From: Streptomyces mangrovisoli
GTDB taxonomy: Bacteria > Actinomycetota > Actinomycetes > Streptomycetales > Streptomycetaceae
Direction: 5' to 3'
Assembly (NCBI RefSeq): GCF_000974985.2
Contig: NZ_LAVA02000034.1
Location: 1 to 64,000, forward strand
DNA length: 64,000 nucleotides
Shown here: positions 40,561 through 48,544 of the stretch, in pieces
Position numbering within the stretch: the first letter of the stretch is position 1
How the letters are laid out: the number at the start of each line of letters is the position of its first letter
Notes under the pieces: generated by a model
Databases searched by the model: none
What the model was told of the DNA's origin: nothing
What the model saw: the letters and a program-made list of their open reading frames with translations, nothing else
Program-made: the position numbers and the translations under genes

Positions 40561-41827
40561 TCAGGGCCTGCACACGGTAGCCGCCGAGGAGGCGCGGGGC
40601 GGCGTCCAGGGTGCCGCCGTAGACGGCGAGGCGTTCGCGCAGACCGATCAGGCCGCGGCCGTCGCCCGCGGTCGCGGACGGGCCGGGGGCGCCGCCGGAG
40701 TCGGCGACCTCGACGCGCAGGTCGTCGGCGCCGTAGTCGACCCGGACGCTCGCCCGCGCGCCCGTGGCGTGCTTCACGGTATTGGTGAGCGCCTCCTGCA
40801 CCACGCGGTAGGCGGCCAGTTCGATGCCGGGCGGCAGCGGGCGGGCCGGGCCGTGGACGGCGAGCGTGACGTCCACTCCCCCGGCGCGCACCCGCTCCAC
40901 CAGGCTGTCCAGCCGGCCGAGGCCGGGCTGCGGCGCCAGCCGTCCCGCCTCGCCGCCGTCGCCGCCGTCGTGGGCGTCGTCCTCGGTGTCCATCGTGAGC
41001 AGGCCCATCACGTGCCGCAGCTCCGCCATCGCCGCGCGGCCGCCGGACTCCACGGCGAGCAGCGCCTCGCGGGCCTCGTCCGGGGAGCGGTCGAGGATCT
41101 TGCGGGCGGCCCCGGCCTGGATCACCATCACGCTGACGTTGTGCGTGACGACGTCGTGCAACTCACGGGCGATGCGGGCGCGTTCGTGCTCGACGGCGAC
41201 GCGCAGCTCCTCGGTCCTGGCCCGCTCCACGGCGGACAGCCGGGTCCGGCTCTCGGCGGCCCGCTCCCGCCAGGTGCGCAGCCCGACGGCGGTCACCACG
41301 AGCGGCACGGACACGAGCAGCGGCACCCACTGGACGGGGACGGTGGGTTCGACGTCCATGCCGGGGACGTACGGCACCGACCGGCCCACCACCACGGCCA
41401 GTACGACCGTCGGCCCGAGGCTGAGCATCGTCGCCGTACGGTACGGGCTGTGCGCGGCGGCGCTGTACGCGGCGATGATCAGGGCGTAGAAGGTGAGCCG
41501 TGTCGCGTCGTGCGGGGTGAGGGCGTTGGCCGCCATCACGATCCACAGCACGGTGAGGGGGTGGCTGCGGCGCCAGGCGAGCGCGCCCGCGGCCACGGCG
41601 ACCAGGACCAGCAGCGCGGCCAGCCCGCCGGTGCCGTGCCGGTGCGACTCCTCGTAGAGGTCGCCCATGGCGAACTGCGCCGACATGACGCCCAGCAGCA
41701 GCGCCAGGCCGGTGTCGAACGCCCGGCCCGCGGGGGTGGGTGTGGGCCGCGGCCCGGCCGGGCGCGTCAGGTCGTCCCCGGCGGCCCGCAGCCGGACGCG
41801 CAGCCGTGTCAGGGCCGTCTTCGTCAT
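40541..41827 (-). CDS. DesK/NarX-type sensor histidine kinase
   Basis: This 428-residue kinase has four to five membrane segments between about 38 and 182 with little extracytoplasmic sequence. A HisKA_3 dimerisation helix follows, with His224 in ARELHDVVTHNVSVMV, and then an HATPase domain (VVQEALTNTVKHA as N box, GDGRGLIGLRERL as G box). This layout suits a membrane or lipid-state sensor. It is paired with the NarL-type regulator directly downstream. ATG 41827 has GGAGGAT eight bases upstream; the frame open to 41971 lacks coding character. Confidence 0.93.
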   Translation of the reverse strand: MTKTALTRLRVRLRAAGDDLTRPAGPRPTPTPAGRAFDTGLALLLGVMSAQFAMGDLYEESHRHGTGGLAALLVLVAVAAGALAWRRSHPLTVLWIVMAANALTPHDATRLTFYALIIAAYSAAAHSPYRTATMLSLGPTVVLAVVVGRSVPYVPGMDVEPTVPVQWVPLLVSVPLVVTAVGLRTWRERAAESRTRLSAVERARTEELRVAVEHERARIARELHDVVTHNVSVMVIQAGAARKILDRSPDEAREALLAVESGGRAAMAELRHVMGLLTMDTEDDAHDGGDGGEAGRLAPQPGLGRLDSLVERVRAGGVDVTLAVHGPARPLPPGIELAAYRVVQEALTNTVKHATGARASVRVDYGADDLRVEVADSGGAPGPSATAGDGRGLIGLRERLAVYGGTLDAAPRLLGGYRVQALIPLDQA

Positions 41828-41925
41828 CCGCCCATCCTCCCCGGCCGGCCGGGCCCGGACATCCCTCCGGCGGCCGGTTCGGCTCCTCCCGTCGACTACA
41901 TCGCAAGGATGACCTCGCAGGCCGT

Positions 41926-41942
41926 CGTACCGGCGCGGTACG
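41926..41942. promoter_or_regulatory. inverted repeat between kinase and ABC transporter genes
   Basis: CGTACCG (41926-41932) and CGGTACG (41936-41942) form a 7-3-7 palindrome in the 197-bp divergent region, about 85 bp upstream of the ABC ATPase start. CGTACCG also recurs once at 42004-42010. It is a candidate site for the adjacent NarL-type regulator. Confidence 0.45.
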
Positions 41943-42024
41943 GCATTCACCTCCGCCGCCGGACGTGGCACGGCCCGGACCCTCCCTAGCGTCGGGGCAC
42001 CGACGTACCGACCCGGGAGGGACC

Positions 42025-42879
42025 ATGAGCACAGCCGTGATCGAACTCACCGAGGTGACCAGGCGCTACGCCGCCGGGCCGCCCGCCCTGTCCGAGGTGT
42101 CGCTGACCGTGCGGGCCGGTGAGGCCGTCGCCGTGCTGGGCCCCTCGGGCAGCGGCAAGTCGACCCTGCTGAACCTGATCGCCGGTCTCGACCGGCCGGA
42201 CGCGGGGACCGTCGCCGTGGACGGGGTGCGGGTGGACCGGCTGAAGGAGGCGGGGGCGGCGCGCTACCGGCGGGAGAAGATCGGCATGGTCTTCCAGTTC
42301 TTCAACCTGCTGGACGATCTGACGGTGGCCGAGAACGTGGTCCTGGCCGCCCGGCTGGCCGGGACCGGCCGCCGGGAGGCCCGGCGGCGCGCCGCCGAGC
42401 TGCTGGGGTCGCTCGGCATCGACCGGCACGCGGACGCCTACCCGGCCCGGCTCTCCGGGGGCGAGCGGCAGCGGGTGGCGGTGGCGCGGGCGCTGATGAA
42501 CCGCCCCCCGCTGCTGCTGGCCGACGAGCCGACCGGCGCGCTGGACTCGGCGTCCGGCGACGACGTGGGGCGCCTGCTGCGCGAACTCAACGCGGAGGGC
42601 CAGACACTGCTGCTGGTCACGCACGACGACGCGCTGGCGCGCTCGTGCACGGGGCGGACGGTACGACTGGCGGACGGCCGGGTCGCCGACGCCGGGACCG
42701 CCGGGGCGGGGATCGCCGGGGTGAGGGCCGCCGGGGCGGGGGATTCGCCCGGCGCCGCCGGTGCCGCGGGATCCGCGGGCGCGGCGGGTTCGGCCGGCGT
42801 CACCGGGACCTCCGGTGCCACCGGGACCTCCGGTTCCTCCGGTTCCTCCGGTTCCTCCGGTGCGGAGGCCCTTCGATGA
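42025..42879 (+). CDS. ABC transporter ATP-binding protein (MacB/LolD-like)
   Basis: This 284-residue ATPase has Walker A GPSGSGKST (39-47), Q-loop VFQFFNLL, signature LSGGERQRVAVARAL, Walker B LLLADEPTGALD and the switch HDDA. It belongs to the FtsX-associated group that powers antimicrobial export or lipoprotein release. The C-terminal about 55 residues are a Gly/Ala/Ser/Thr tail coded partly by TCCGGTTCC repeats (about 42832-42862), unusual for this family. ATG 42025 has GGGAGGG upstream. The stop overlaps the permease start (ATGA). Confidence 0.95.
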   Translation: MSTAVIELTEVTRRYAAGPPALSEVSLTVRAGEAVAVLGPSGSGKSTLLNLIAGLDRPDAGTVAVDGVRVDRLKEAGAARYRREKIGMVFQFFNLLDDLTVAENVVLAARLAGTGRREARRRAAELLGSLGIDRHADAYPARLSGGERQRVAVARALMNRPPLLLADEPTGALDSASGDDVGRLLRELNAEGQTLLLVTHDDALARSCTGRTVRLADGRVADAGTAGAGIAGVRAAGAGDSPGAAGAAGSAGAAGSAGVTGTSGATGTSGSSGSSGSSGAEALR

Positions 42880-45227
42880 GCGCGCTCACGCGCGTGGTCC
42901 GGGCCGGTGTGACGCGGCGTTGGGTGCAGACGACGGTGGTCGCGCTGGCCACGCTGCTGTCCGTGACGGCCTCCGTGCTGGCCGGGGCGCTGCTCGTGGC
43001 GTCGGACAAGCCCTTCGACACCGCCTTCGCCCGCCAGCACGGGGCGCATCTGACCGCCCAGTTCGACGCCCGGCGGGTGACGGCGGCGCGACTGGCCGCG
43101 TCCGCGCACACGACGGGGGTCGCGGCCGCCGCCGGGCCCTACCCGACCGTGTCCGCCGCCCCGGGCACCCCCGACGGCGGCGAGGCCGCCCCGCTCGCCC
43201 TGGTGGGCCGCGCGAGCCGGGGCGGCGCGGTGGACCGGGTCACCCTGACCCAGGGCCGCTGGGTGCGGACCACCGGCGAGGTCGTGATCGCGGCCGGGTC
43301 GGACACCCCCACCCGCCTCGGGGACCGGCTCTCCTTCCCGGACCTGCCGGGCAGCCCGACCCTCACGGTGGTCGGCGTCGCGCGCTCGGTCAGCCGTACC
43401 GCCGACGGGTGGGTGACGCCCGCGGAGATCACGGCGCTGTCCGCGTCGGGGCATCCCGCCGGGTACCAGATGCTGTACCGCCTCACCGAGGCCGGCACCG
43501 CCGCGCAGGTCGCGGCCGGGCGCTCGGCGGTCGAGGCCGCCGTACCGGCCAAGTCCCTCCAGACGGCGCGGTCCTGGCTGGCCGTCAAGAAGGCGGCCAA
43601 CCGGGACACCGCCCTGTTCGTGCCGTTCCTGGTCACGTTCGGCGTGCTCGGGCTGATGATGTCGGCCCTGGTCGCGGGCAGCATGGTCGCGGGCACGGTG
43701 GCCACCGGGCTGCGCCGGATCGGCGTGCTGAAGGCGGTCGGCTGCACCCCGGGCCAGGTCGTGCGCGCCCATGCGGCGCAGGCGCTGGTCCCGGCGCTGG
43801 CCGCGACGGCGCTGGGCGTGGCGGCGGGCCATCTGCTGGCGGTGCCGCTGCTGTCCGACACGGCGGACGCGTACGGCACGGTGGGGCTCGGCGTGGCCGT
43901 GCGGGTCGACGTGGTGGTGGTCGCCGCGGTGCTGGCGGTGGTCGCGGGCGCGGCCTGCGCGAGCGCCTGGCGGGCCGGGCGGCTGCGCACGGTGGACGCG
44001 CTCGCGGTGGGCCGTTCGGCCGGTACGGCGCGGGGCCGCCGGGCCACCGCGCTCGCGGCCCGGCTGCCCGTACCACCGGGCCTCGCACTGGGGCTCGCCC
44101 GGCCGTTCGCCCGGCCCGGCCGGACGGCCGCGATGGTCGTGGCGATCGCCTTCGGCGCGGCGGCCGTCACCTTCGCCACCGGCCTGTCCTCGTCGCTCGG
44201 CGCGGTGATCGCCGCCAAGAACCACAACGCCGCCGATGTCACCGTGGGCCTGTCCGCGCCGGGCGGCACGCGGGCGGAGCCGGGGCAGCGGCCGCCGACG
44301 GCCGACGACGCGACCCGGATCAAGACGGCCATCGCGGCCCAGTCCGGCACGCGCGCGCAGTACGGCAGCGCGTCGGAGCGGGCGGGTGTCACCGGGGTCA
44401 CCGGCGAGGTGCCGGTGGTGGCGTTCGACGGGGACGCGTCCTGGGGCGGCTTCCGGATGGTGAGCGGCCGCTGGCTGCACGGCGCGGGCGAGGCGGTGGC
44501 GGCGACGCCGTTCCTCGCGGCGGCCGGGGCGCGGGTCGGCGACACGGTCACGCTCACCGTGCACGGCACACAGGTGCCGGTCCGTATCGTCGGCGAGGTC
44601 TTCGACACCGGCGAGGACGGGATGCACGTGTTCACCGACATCCGCACCCTCACGCACGCCGACCCGGGCCTCACGGTGTCCGCGCACTACGTCGACGTCG
44701 CACCGGGCACGGACGTGGCGATGTACGTGAAGGCGCTCGACGCCCGGCTGAAGCCGCTGGGGATCTCCGCGACCTCCGACAAGTTCGTCAACGGCAGCGA
44801 TGTCGCGGACGCGCTGGACTCGGTCACGGCGCTGCTCAGCGTGATGCTGGCGGCGGTGGCGGCGCTGGGCGTGCTCGGCGGGGTGGTGCTCGACACCCGG
44901 GAGCGGGTCCGCGACCTCGGGGTGCACAAGGCGCTCGGTATGACGCCCCGCCAGACGGTCGCGATGGTGGTGGCGTCGGTCGTCGTGCCCGGTCTCGTGG
45001 GCGGCGCGCTGGGCGTGCCGCTCGGATACGCCCTGCACGCGCTGGTGATGCCCGCGATGGGCCGCGCCGCCGGACTGCGCCTGCCGCACTACGTCGTGGA
45101 CGTCTACCACCTGCCAGGGCTGCTGCTGCTCGGGCTGACCGGGGCGGCCGTGGCCGTCGTGGGCGCGCTGCTGCCGGCGGGCTGGGCGGCACGGGTGCGT
45201 ACGGCGACGGCGCTGCGCACGGAGTGA
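42876..45227 (+). CDS. FtsX-like ABC transporter permease
   Basis: This 783-residue protein has two FtsX cores. A first membrane helix (about 20-42) is followed by a large extracytoplasmic domain, then three helices (about 245-370), a second helix and extracytoplasmic domain (about 415-640), and three C-terminal helices. LRRIGVLKAVGCTPGQVVRAH and DLGVHKALGMTPRQTVAMV are the paired FtsX loops. It forms an exporter with the ATPase it overlaps. The neighbouring two-component system suggests induction by an envelope-acting compound. Confidence 0.93.
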   Translation: MSALTRVVRAGVTRRWVQTTVVALATLLSVTASVLAGALLVASDKPFDTAFARQHGAHLTAQFDARRVTAARLAASAHTTGVAAAAGPYPTVSAAPGTPDGGEAAPLALVGRASRGGAVDRVTLTQGRWVRTTGEVVIAAGSDTPTRLGDRLSFPDLPGSPTLTVVGVARSVSRTADGWVTPAEITALSASGHPAGYQMLYRLTEAGTAAQVAAGRSAVEAAVPAKSLQTARSWLAVKKAANRDTALFVPFLVTFGVLGLMMSALVAGSMVAGTVATGLRRIGVLKAVGCTPGQVVRAHAAQALVPALAATALGVAAGHLLAVPLLSDTADAYGTVGLGVAVRVDVVVVAAVLAVVAGAACASAWRAGRLRTVDALAVGRSAGTARGRRATALAARLPVPPGLALGLARPFARPGRTAAMVVAIAFGAAAVTFATGLSSSLGAVIAAKNHNAADVTVGLSAPGGTRAEPGQRPPTADDATRIKTAIAAQSGTRAQYGSASERAGVTGVTGEVPVVAFDGDASWGGFRMVSGRWLHGAGEAVAATPFLAAAGARVGDTVTLTVHGTQVPVRIVGEVFDTGEDGMHVFTDIRTLTHADPGLTVSAHYVDVAPGTDVAMYVKALDARLKPLGISATSDKFVNGSDVADALDSVTALLSVMLAAVAALGVLGGVVLDTRERVRDLGVHKALGMTPRQTVAMVVASVVVPGLVGGALGVPLGYALHALVMPAMGRAAGLRLPHYVVDVYHLPGLLLLGLTGAAVAVVGALLPAGWAARVRTATALRTE

Positions 45228-45330
45228 CGGGGCGTCACAAGAATCCCGCGGAACCCCGCACGGTGGACGCGGGCCCGACGCGACGTGAGACTGGGGGCGG
45301 GCAATTCCGCCGCCGCTCACCTCCTGGACG

Positions 45331-45696
45331 GTGATCATGTACGAGGAGATCCCCCGCGTCGAACTCACGCCCGCCGCGGCCGACATGGTGCGGCGGCTGA
45401 GCGCCTCGCACGGGCCGCTGATGTTCCACCAGTCGGGCGGCTGCTGCGACGGCAGCGCGCCGATGTGCTATCCGGAGGGGGAGTTCAAGACGGGCGGCTC
45501 GGACGTGCTGCTCGCCGAGCTGGCCGTCGACGGGGTGGACGACCGGGTCGGATTCTGGATGTCCAAGAGCCAGTTCGAGGTCTGGAGCCACACCCGGCTC
45601 ATCGTGGACGTGGTCGACGGCCGTGGCAGCGGATTCTCCCTGGAAGCACCCGAAGGAGTGCGATTCCTGATCCGTTCGCGGGTCATCGGCGGATAG
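45331..45696 (+). CDS. DUF779-family protein
   Basis: This 121-residue protein (119 if ATG 45337 is used) has the Cys-rich family pattern FHQSGGCCDGSAPMCYP, then DVLLAEL, FWMSKSQFEVWSHTRLIVDV and a C-terminal GVRFL. DUF779 genes often sit beside aldehyde dehydrogenase genes; here no such gene is adjacent (one lies 9 kb away). The three clustered Cys suggest metal binding, but function is unknown. Confidence 0.85.
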   Translation: MIMYEEIPRVELTPAAADMVRRLSASHGPLMFHQSGGCCDGSAPMCYPEGEFKTGGSDVLLAELAVDGVDDRVGFWMSKSQFEVWSHTRLIVDVVDGRGSGFSLEAPEGVRFLIRSRVIGG

Positions 45697-45740
45697 CAAC
45701 CTCCGCGCCACCGGGCGCTCTGGTGCACTTCCCCTGAGTC

Positions 45741-45763
45741 CTGTCCCCTGACTCCAGGGACAG
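45741..45763. promoter_or_regulatory. inverted repeat upstream of the phosphodiester glycosidase gene
   Basis: CTGTCCC (45741-45747) and GGGACAG (45757-45763) are separated by 9 bp, 23 bp upstream of the start codon. It could be the DUF779 terminator or an operator. Confidence 0.4.
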
Positions 45764-45786
45764 TTGACGAGACATCAGGGGGCACA

Positions 45787-47025
45787 GTGACACATCGTCA
45801 GAAACCTCGGAAGCTCGGCAGATCGGTTCTCGCGGTCCTCGCGTCCTTAGGTGCGCTGGCCGGTGCGGCCCTCGGTGGGGCGGCACCGGCCGGTGCCGTT
45901 CCGCGGTCCGAGCGGATCGCGGCCGGCGTGACCTACCGGCAGTACGACATCAAGGCGGCCAAGGGGCTCACCCACGCCCATGTGGTCACCGTCGACCTGC
46001 GCGACCCGCATGTGCGGCTCGACCTGCTGCACCCGGGAGCGGTGGCCGCCCGCGCCGCCGTCTCCCGGCTGGCCGACTCGGCCGGCGCCGTGGCGGGTGT
46101 CAACGGCGACTTCTTCGACATCACCGAGACCCAGCACCCGGGCGTCGAGGCGACGGGCGCGACCGACGGCCCGGCGATCGCGAGCGGCCGGGAGCTGAAG
46201 GCCGCGGTGCCCGACGGGCAGCGCTTCGGTCCGTCCCTGCCGCCCGGTACGACGACGAAGAACGTCCTCGGCGTCGGCACCGACCGGCGGGCCCGGCTGG
46301 ACAGCATCTCGCTCGTCGGGTCGGTCCGCTCCCCCGCCGGGGCGCTGCCGCTCGGCGGGTTCAACCAGTTCGCGCTGCCCGTGGGTTCCGTGGGCGCGTT
46401 CACCTCGCTGTGGGGCGGCGTCTCGCGGGCGCGGGCGACCTGCGGCACGGACACCGACCGGGCCGCGCCGTGCAGTTCGGACACCTATGAGGTGACGGTC
46501 CGGCACGGCCGGGTGGTGGCGGTGGCGGACACCCCGGGCTCCGGCGCCATCGCGTCGGGTACGACCGTCCTGGTGGGGCGGGAGGCGGGTGCGCAGCGGC
46601 TGCGCAAGCTCTCGATCGGCGAGCGGGTGACGGTACGGCACCGGCTGGTGGCGTCGGCGTCCCGGGTGCCGTACCGCTTCGCGCTCGGCGGGTATCCGGT
46701 GCTCTCGCACGGGAAGCCGCTGCCCGGTCTCGACAACGCCACGGCCGCGGTGCGCACGGCGGTCGGCATCGCGGACGGGGGCCGGCGGCTGCTGCTGTTC
46801 GCGTTGGACGGCGCGCCCGCCTACCGCACCGGGCTGACCATCGCCGAGGTCGCCGCGGCGTTGCGCTCGCTGGGCGCGGTCGACGGGTTCAGCCTCGACG
46901 GGGGCGGGTCGACGACGCTGGTCGCGCGGGCGCCGGGCGCGAGCGCGGTGTCGGTGCGCAACCATCCCACGGGCGGCGCCGAGCGCCCGGTGCCGAACGG
47001 CATCGGGGTGTTCTCGACGCGGTGA
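45787..47025 (+). CDS. secreted phosphodiester glycosidase (NAGPA-domain) family protein
   Basis: This 412-residue protein has a Sec signal peptide (about 1-38, ending APAGAVP) and a NAGPA domain. GVNGDFFDI, FALGGYPVLSHGK, AVGIADGGRRLLLFALDG and FSLDGGGSTTLV are its hallmarks, with RPVPNGIGVF at the end. The human relative removes GlcNAc from GlcNAc-phospho-mannose. Bacterial members hydrolyse sugar-phosphodiesters, probably of teichoic acids or capsules. The substrate here is unknown, but a second enzyme aimed at sugar phosphodiesters is notable given the GH92-PAP2 protein. GTG 45787 has AGGGGG upstream. Confidence 0.9.
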   Translation: MTHRQKPRKLGRSVLAVLASLGALAGAALGGAAPAGAVPRSERIAAGVTYRQYDIKAAKGLTHAHVVTVDLRDPHVRLDLLHPGAVAARAAVSRLADSAGAVAGVNGDFFDITETQHPGVEATGATDGPAIASGRELKAAVPDGQRFGPSLPPGTTTKNVLGVGTDRRARLDSISLVGSVRSPAGALPLGGFNQFALPVGSVGAFTSLWGGVSRARATCGTDTDRAAPCSSDTYEVTVRHGRVVAVADTPGSGAIASGTTVLVGREAGAQRLRKLSIGERVTVRHRLVASASRVPYRFALGGYPVLSHGKPLPGLDNATAAVRTAVGIADGGRRLLLFALDGAPAYRTGLTIAEVAAALRSLGAVDGFSLDGGGSTTLVARAPGASAVSVRNHPTGGAERPVPNGIGVFSTR

Positions 47026-47046
47026 GCGGGGTTCCCGGCACCGGAG

Positions 47047-47088
47047 CCATCGGGGCGCGCCCGCCGGCCGGCGGGCGCGCCCCGATGG
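47047..47088. terminator. 42-bp perfect loop-less palindrome between convergent genes
   Basis: Arms of 21 bp (47047-47067 and 47068-47088, starting CCATCGGGGCGCGCCC) meet without a loop. It fills the space between the phosphodiester glycosidase stop and the small membrane protein stop (47089). It is likely a bidirectional terminator. Confidence 0.8.
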
Positions 47089-47283
47089 TCAGGGATGCAG
47101 ACTGCTCACCAGGTCGGCGGTCGCGCTCAGTCCCTGGCTGATGGTCGGCGCCATGGTCGAGCCGGCCAGGAAGAATCCCAGCAGGGCACAGACCAGGGCG
47201 TGGGAGACCTTCAGCCCGCCGTTGCGCAGGAAGATGATCGCCAGGATCATCAGCAGGACCACCGCAGAGATCGAAATCGCCAT
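47089..47283 (-). CDS. small two-helix membrane protein
   Basis: This 64-residue protein has two hydrophobic segments (ISAVVLLMILAIIFL at 5-19 and ALVCALLGFFLAGS at 29-42) joined by a short polar loop. ATG 47283 has GGAGGAGG eight bases upstream, a strong ribosome site that supports a real gene. No known domain. It is convergent with the phosphodiester glycosidase gene across the 42-bp palindrome. Confidence 0.8.
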   Translation of the reverse strand: MAISISAVVLLMILAIIFLRNGGLKVSHALVCALLGFFLAGSTMAPTISQGLSATADLVSSLHP

Positions 47284-47386
47284 CGCGCGCCTCCTCCGCC
47301 ACGTCCACTTCGCGGCGTTCGGCCGCAAGTGTGGCGTAGCGGAGGGTTCGTCCGGGCGGCTGACATGTCCTCCGAACGGGTGGAGT

Positions 47387-48251
47387 TCAGTCGGCGCGGT
47401 GGGTGTCCAGGAAGGCTTCCAGGCCGGAGAGGTCGTCGGTGTTGAAGAAGTCGACCCCCGCGGCGAGGAGTTCCGTCCACAGGGCGTCCCGGTCGGGGCC
47501 GGGCAGGTCGGGGGTGGCCCAGAAGCGGACCTGCTGCCCGTGGGGCGTGGGCCCGGTCCACGATGCCGCGCAGCGTGGCGCGTTCGGCGTCCGGGAAGGT
47601 CCCGGCGCCCAGCCAGGTGAAGTTGAGGGTCCAGTTGTCGGAGATCAGCGGGACGAAGGAGGCGGGCGCGGTGGTGGCGAGGTCGGTGAGCCGGCCGTCG
47701 TAGAAGGCGCGGCGGACGCTCTGCGCCTCCATCGGGATGCGGGCGGCCCGGTCGCCGGAGATGACGTTGGTGACGGCACCGGGGTGGACGCGGCCGTGGA
47801 CGCAGGTGGTGAACAGGTGCGGGTAGCGCCGCAGATGCCGGTCGAGTTCGAGGTAGGTCGACGAGCCCTCGGTCTTGATGTCGATGAGCAGCTGCAGGGG
47901 CCGGCGCCACCCCCGGTACACGGAGCCGTTGTTGGCCCTGACGAGGGCCGCGAGGGGGTCGAGGTAGAGGGATTCGAGGGTGCGCCTCGGGTCGAGTTCG
48001 GAGGCGTCGTGCCCGATCAGGAGCTGGTCGCCGACGAGGAAGATGTCGGCCTCGACGCTGCCGAAGCGGTGGTCGAGGGCGTCCGACAGCGGGTGCGGGT
48101 GCTCGTAGTCGTTGTGGGCGTGGGCGCGCCACAGCGGGCGGGTGCGGGACGGGGCGCCGTCGGCGAAGGCGGTGCCCGCGGGCGGCGCGAGCACGGCCGC
48201 GAGGGTGGCGCCCAACGCGGTGAGGGCTCTGCGACGGGTGACGAGGGCCAT
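47387..48251 (-). pseudogene. glycerophosphodiester phosphodiesterase-family gene with a single-base frameshift
   Basis: ATG 48251 (GGGAGGA upstream) begins a protein with a twin-arginine-like export signal (TRRRALTALGATLAAVLAPP) and a GDPD-like TIM barrel: AHAHNDYEHPHPLSDALDH, SVEADIFLVGDQLLIGHD and LLIDIKTEG supply the metal and active-site residues. At the GGGG run 47542-47545 the frame shifts. Deleting one G restores AHAHGQQVRFWATPD and a natural ending FFNTDDLSGLEAFL with a stop at 47387. As written the frame runs on as nonsense to 47250. It is either a recent pseudogene or a one-base sequencing error. Confidence 0.8.
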
Positions 48252-48381
48252 GCGTTCCTCCCTGTGGGGCGGGTGCGAACCACAGGGAGTATGGGTCCGC
48301 GAGGACCCCGATAAGCCTGTACCTGACAGGAGTTGGCCGGACCGCCGCCACGCGTTCACCCGCCCGGCGGGGTACGCGAGG

Positions 48382-48407
48382 AAGCCCGCCCCGGGTGGGG
48401 CGGGCTT
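48382..48407 (-). terminator. terminator downstream of the acyl-CoA dehydrogenase operon
   Basis: A perfect 11-bp stem AAGCCCGCCCC (48382-48392) and GGGGCGGGCTT (48397-48407) has a 4-base loop. It lies between the acyl-CoA dehydrogenase stop and the GDPD start. Confidence 0.8.
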
Positions 48408-48457
48408 CCGTCGGGCGCGGGGCCGGAGGGCGGCCCGCCGCGGACGGGCGCGCTTCC

Positions 48458-48544
48458 GGTGGGGCGTCAGCTCTCGGTGGGGCGTCAGCTTCTCCGGTGG
48501 GGCGTCAGCTTCCGATGGGGCGTCAGCTTCCGGTGGGGCGTCAG
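48458..48544. repeat. five tandem copies of a stop-codon-containing unit
   Basis: Five units of 17-20 bp share CGGTGGGGCGTCAGCT. On the minus strand each starts with TGA. The acyl-CoA dehydrogenase stop (48541-48543) is the TGA of the first transcribed unit, and the other four lie downstream of it. Confidence 0.9.
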
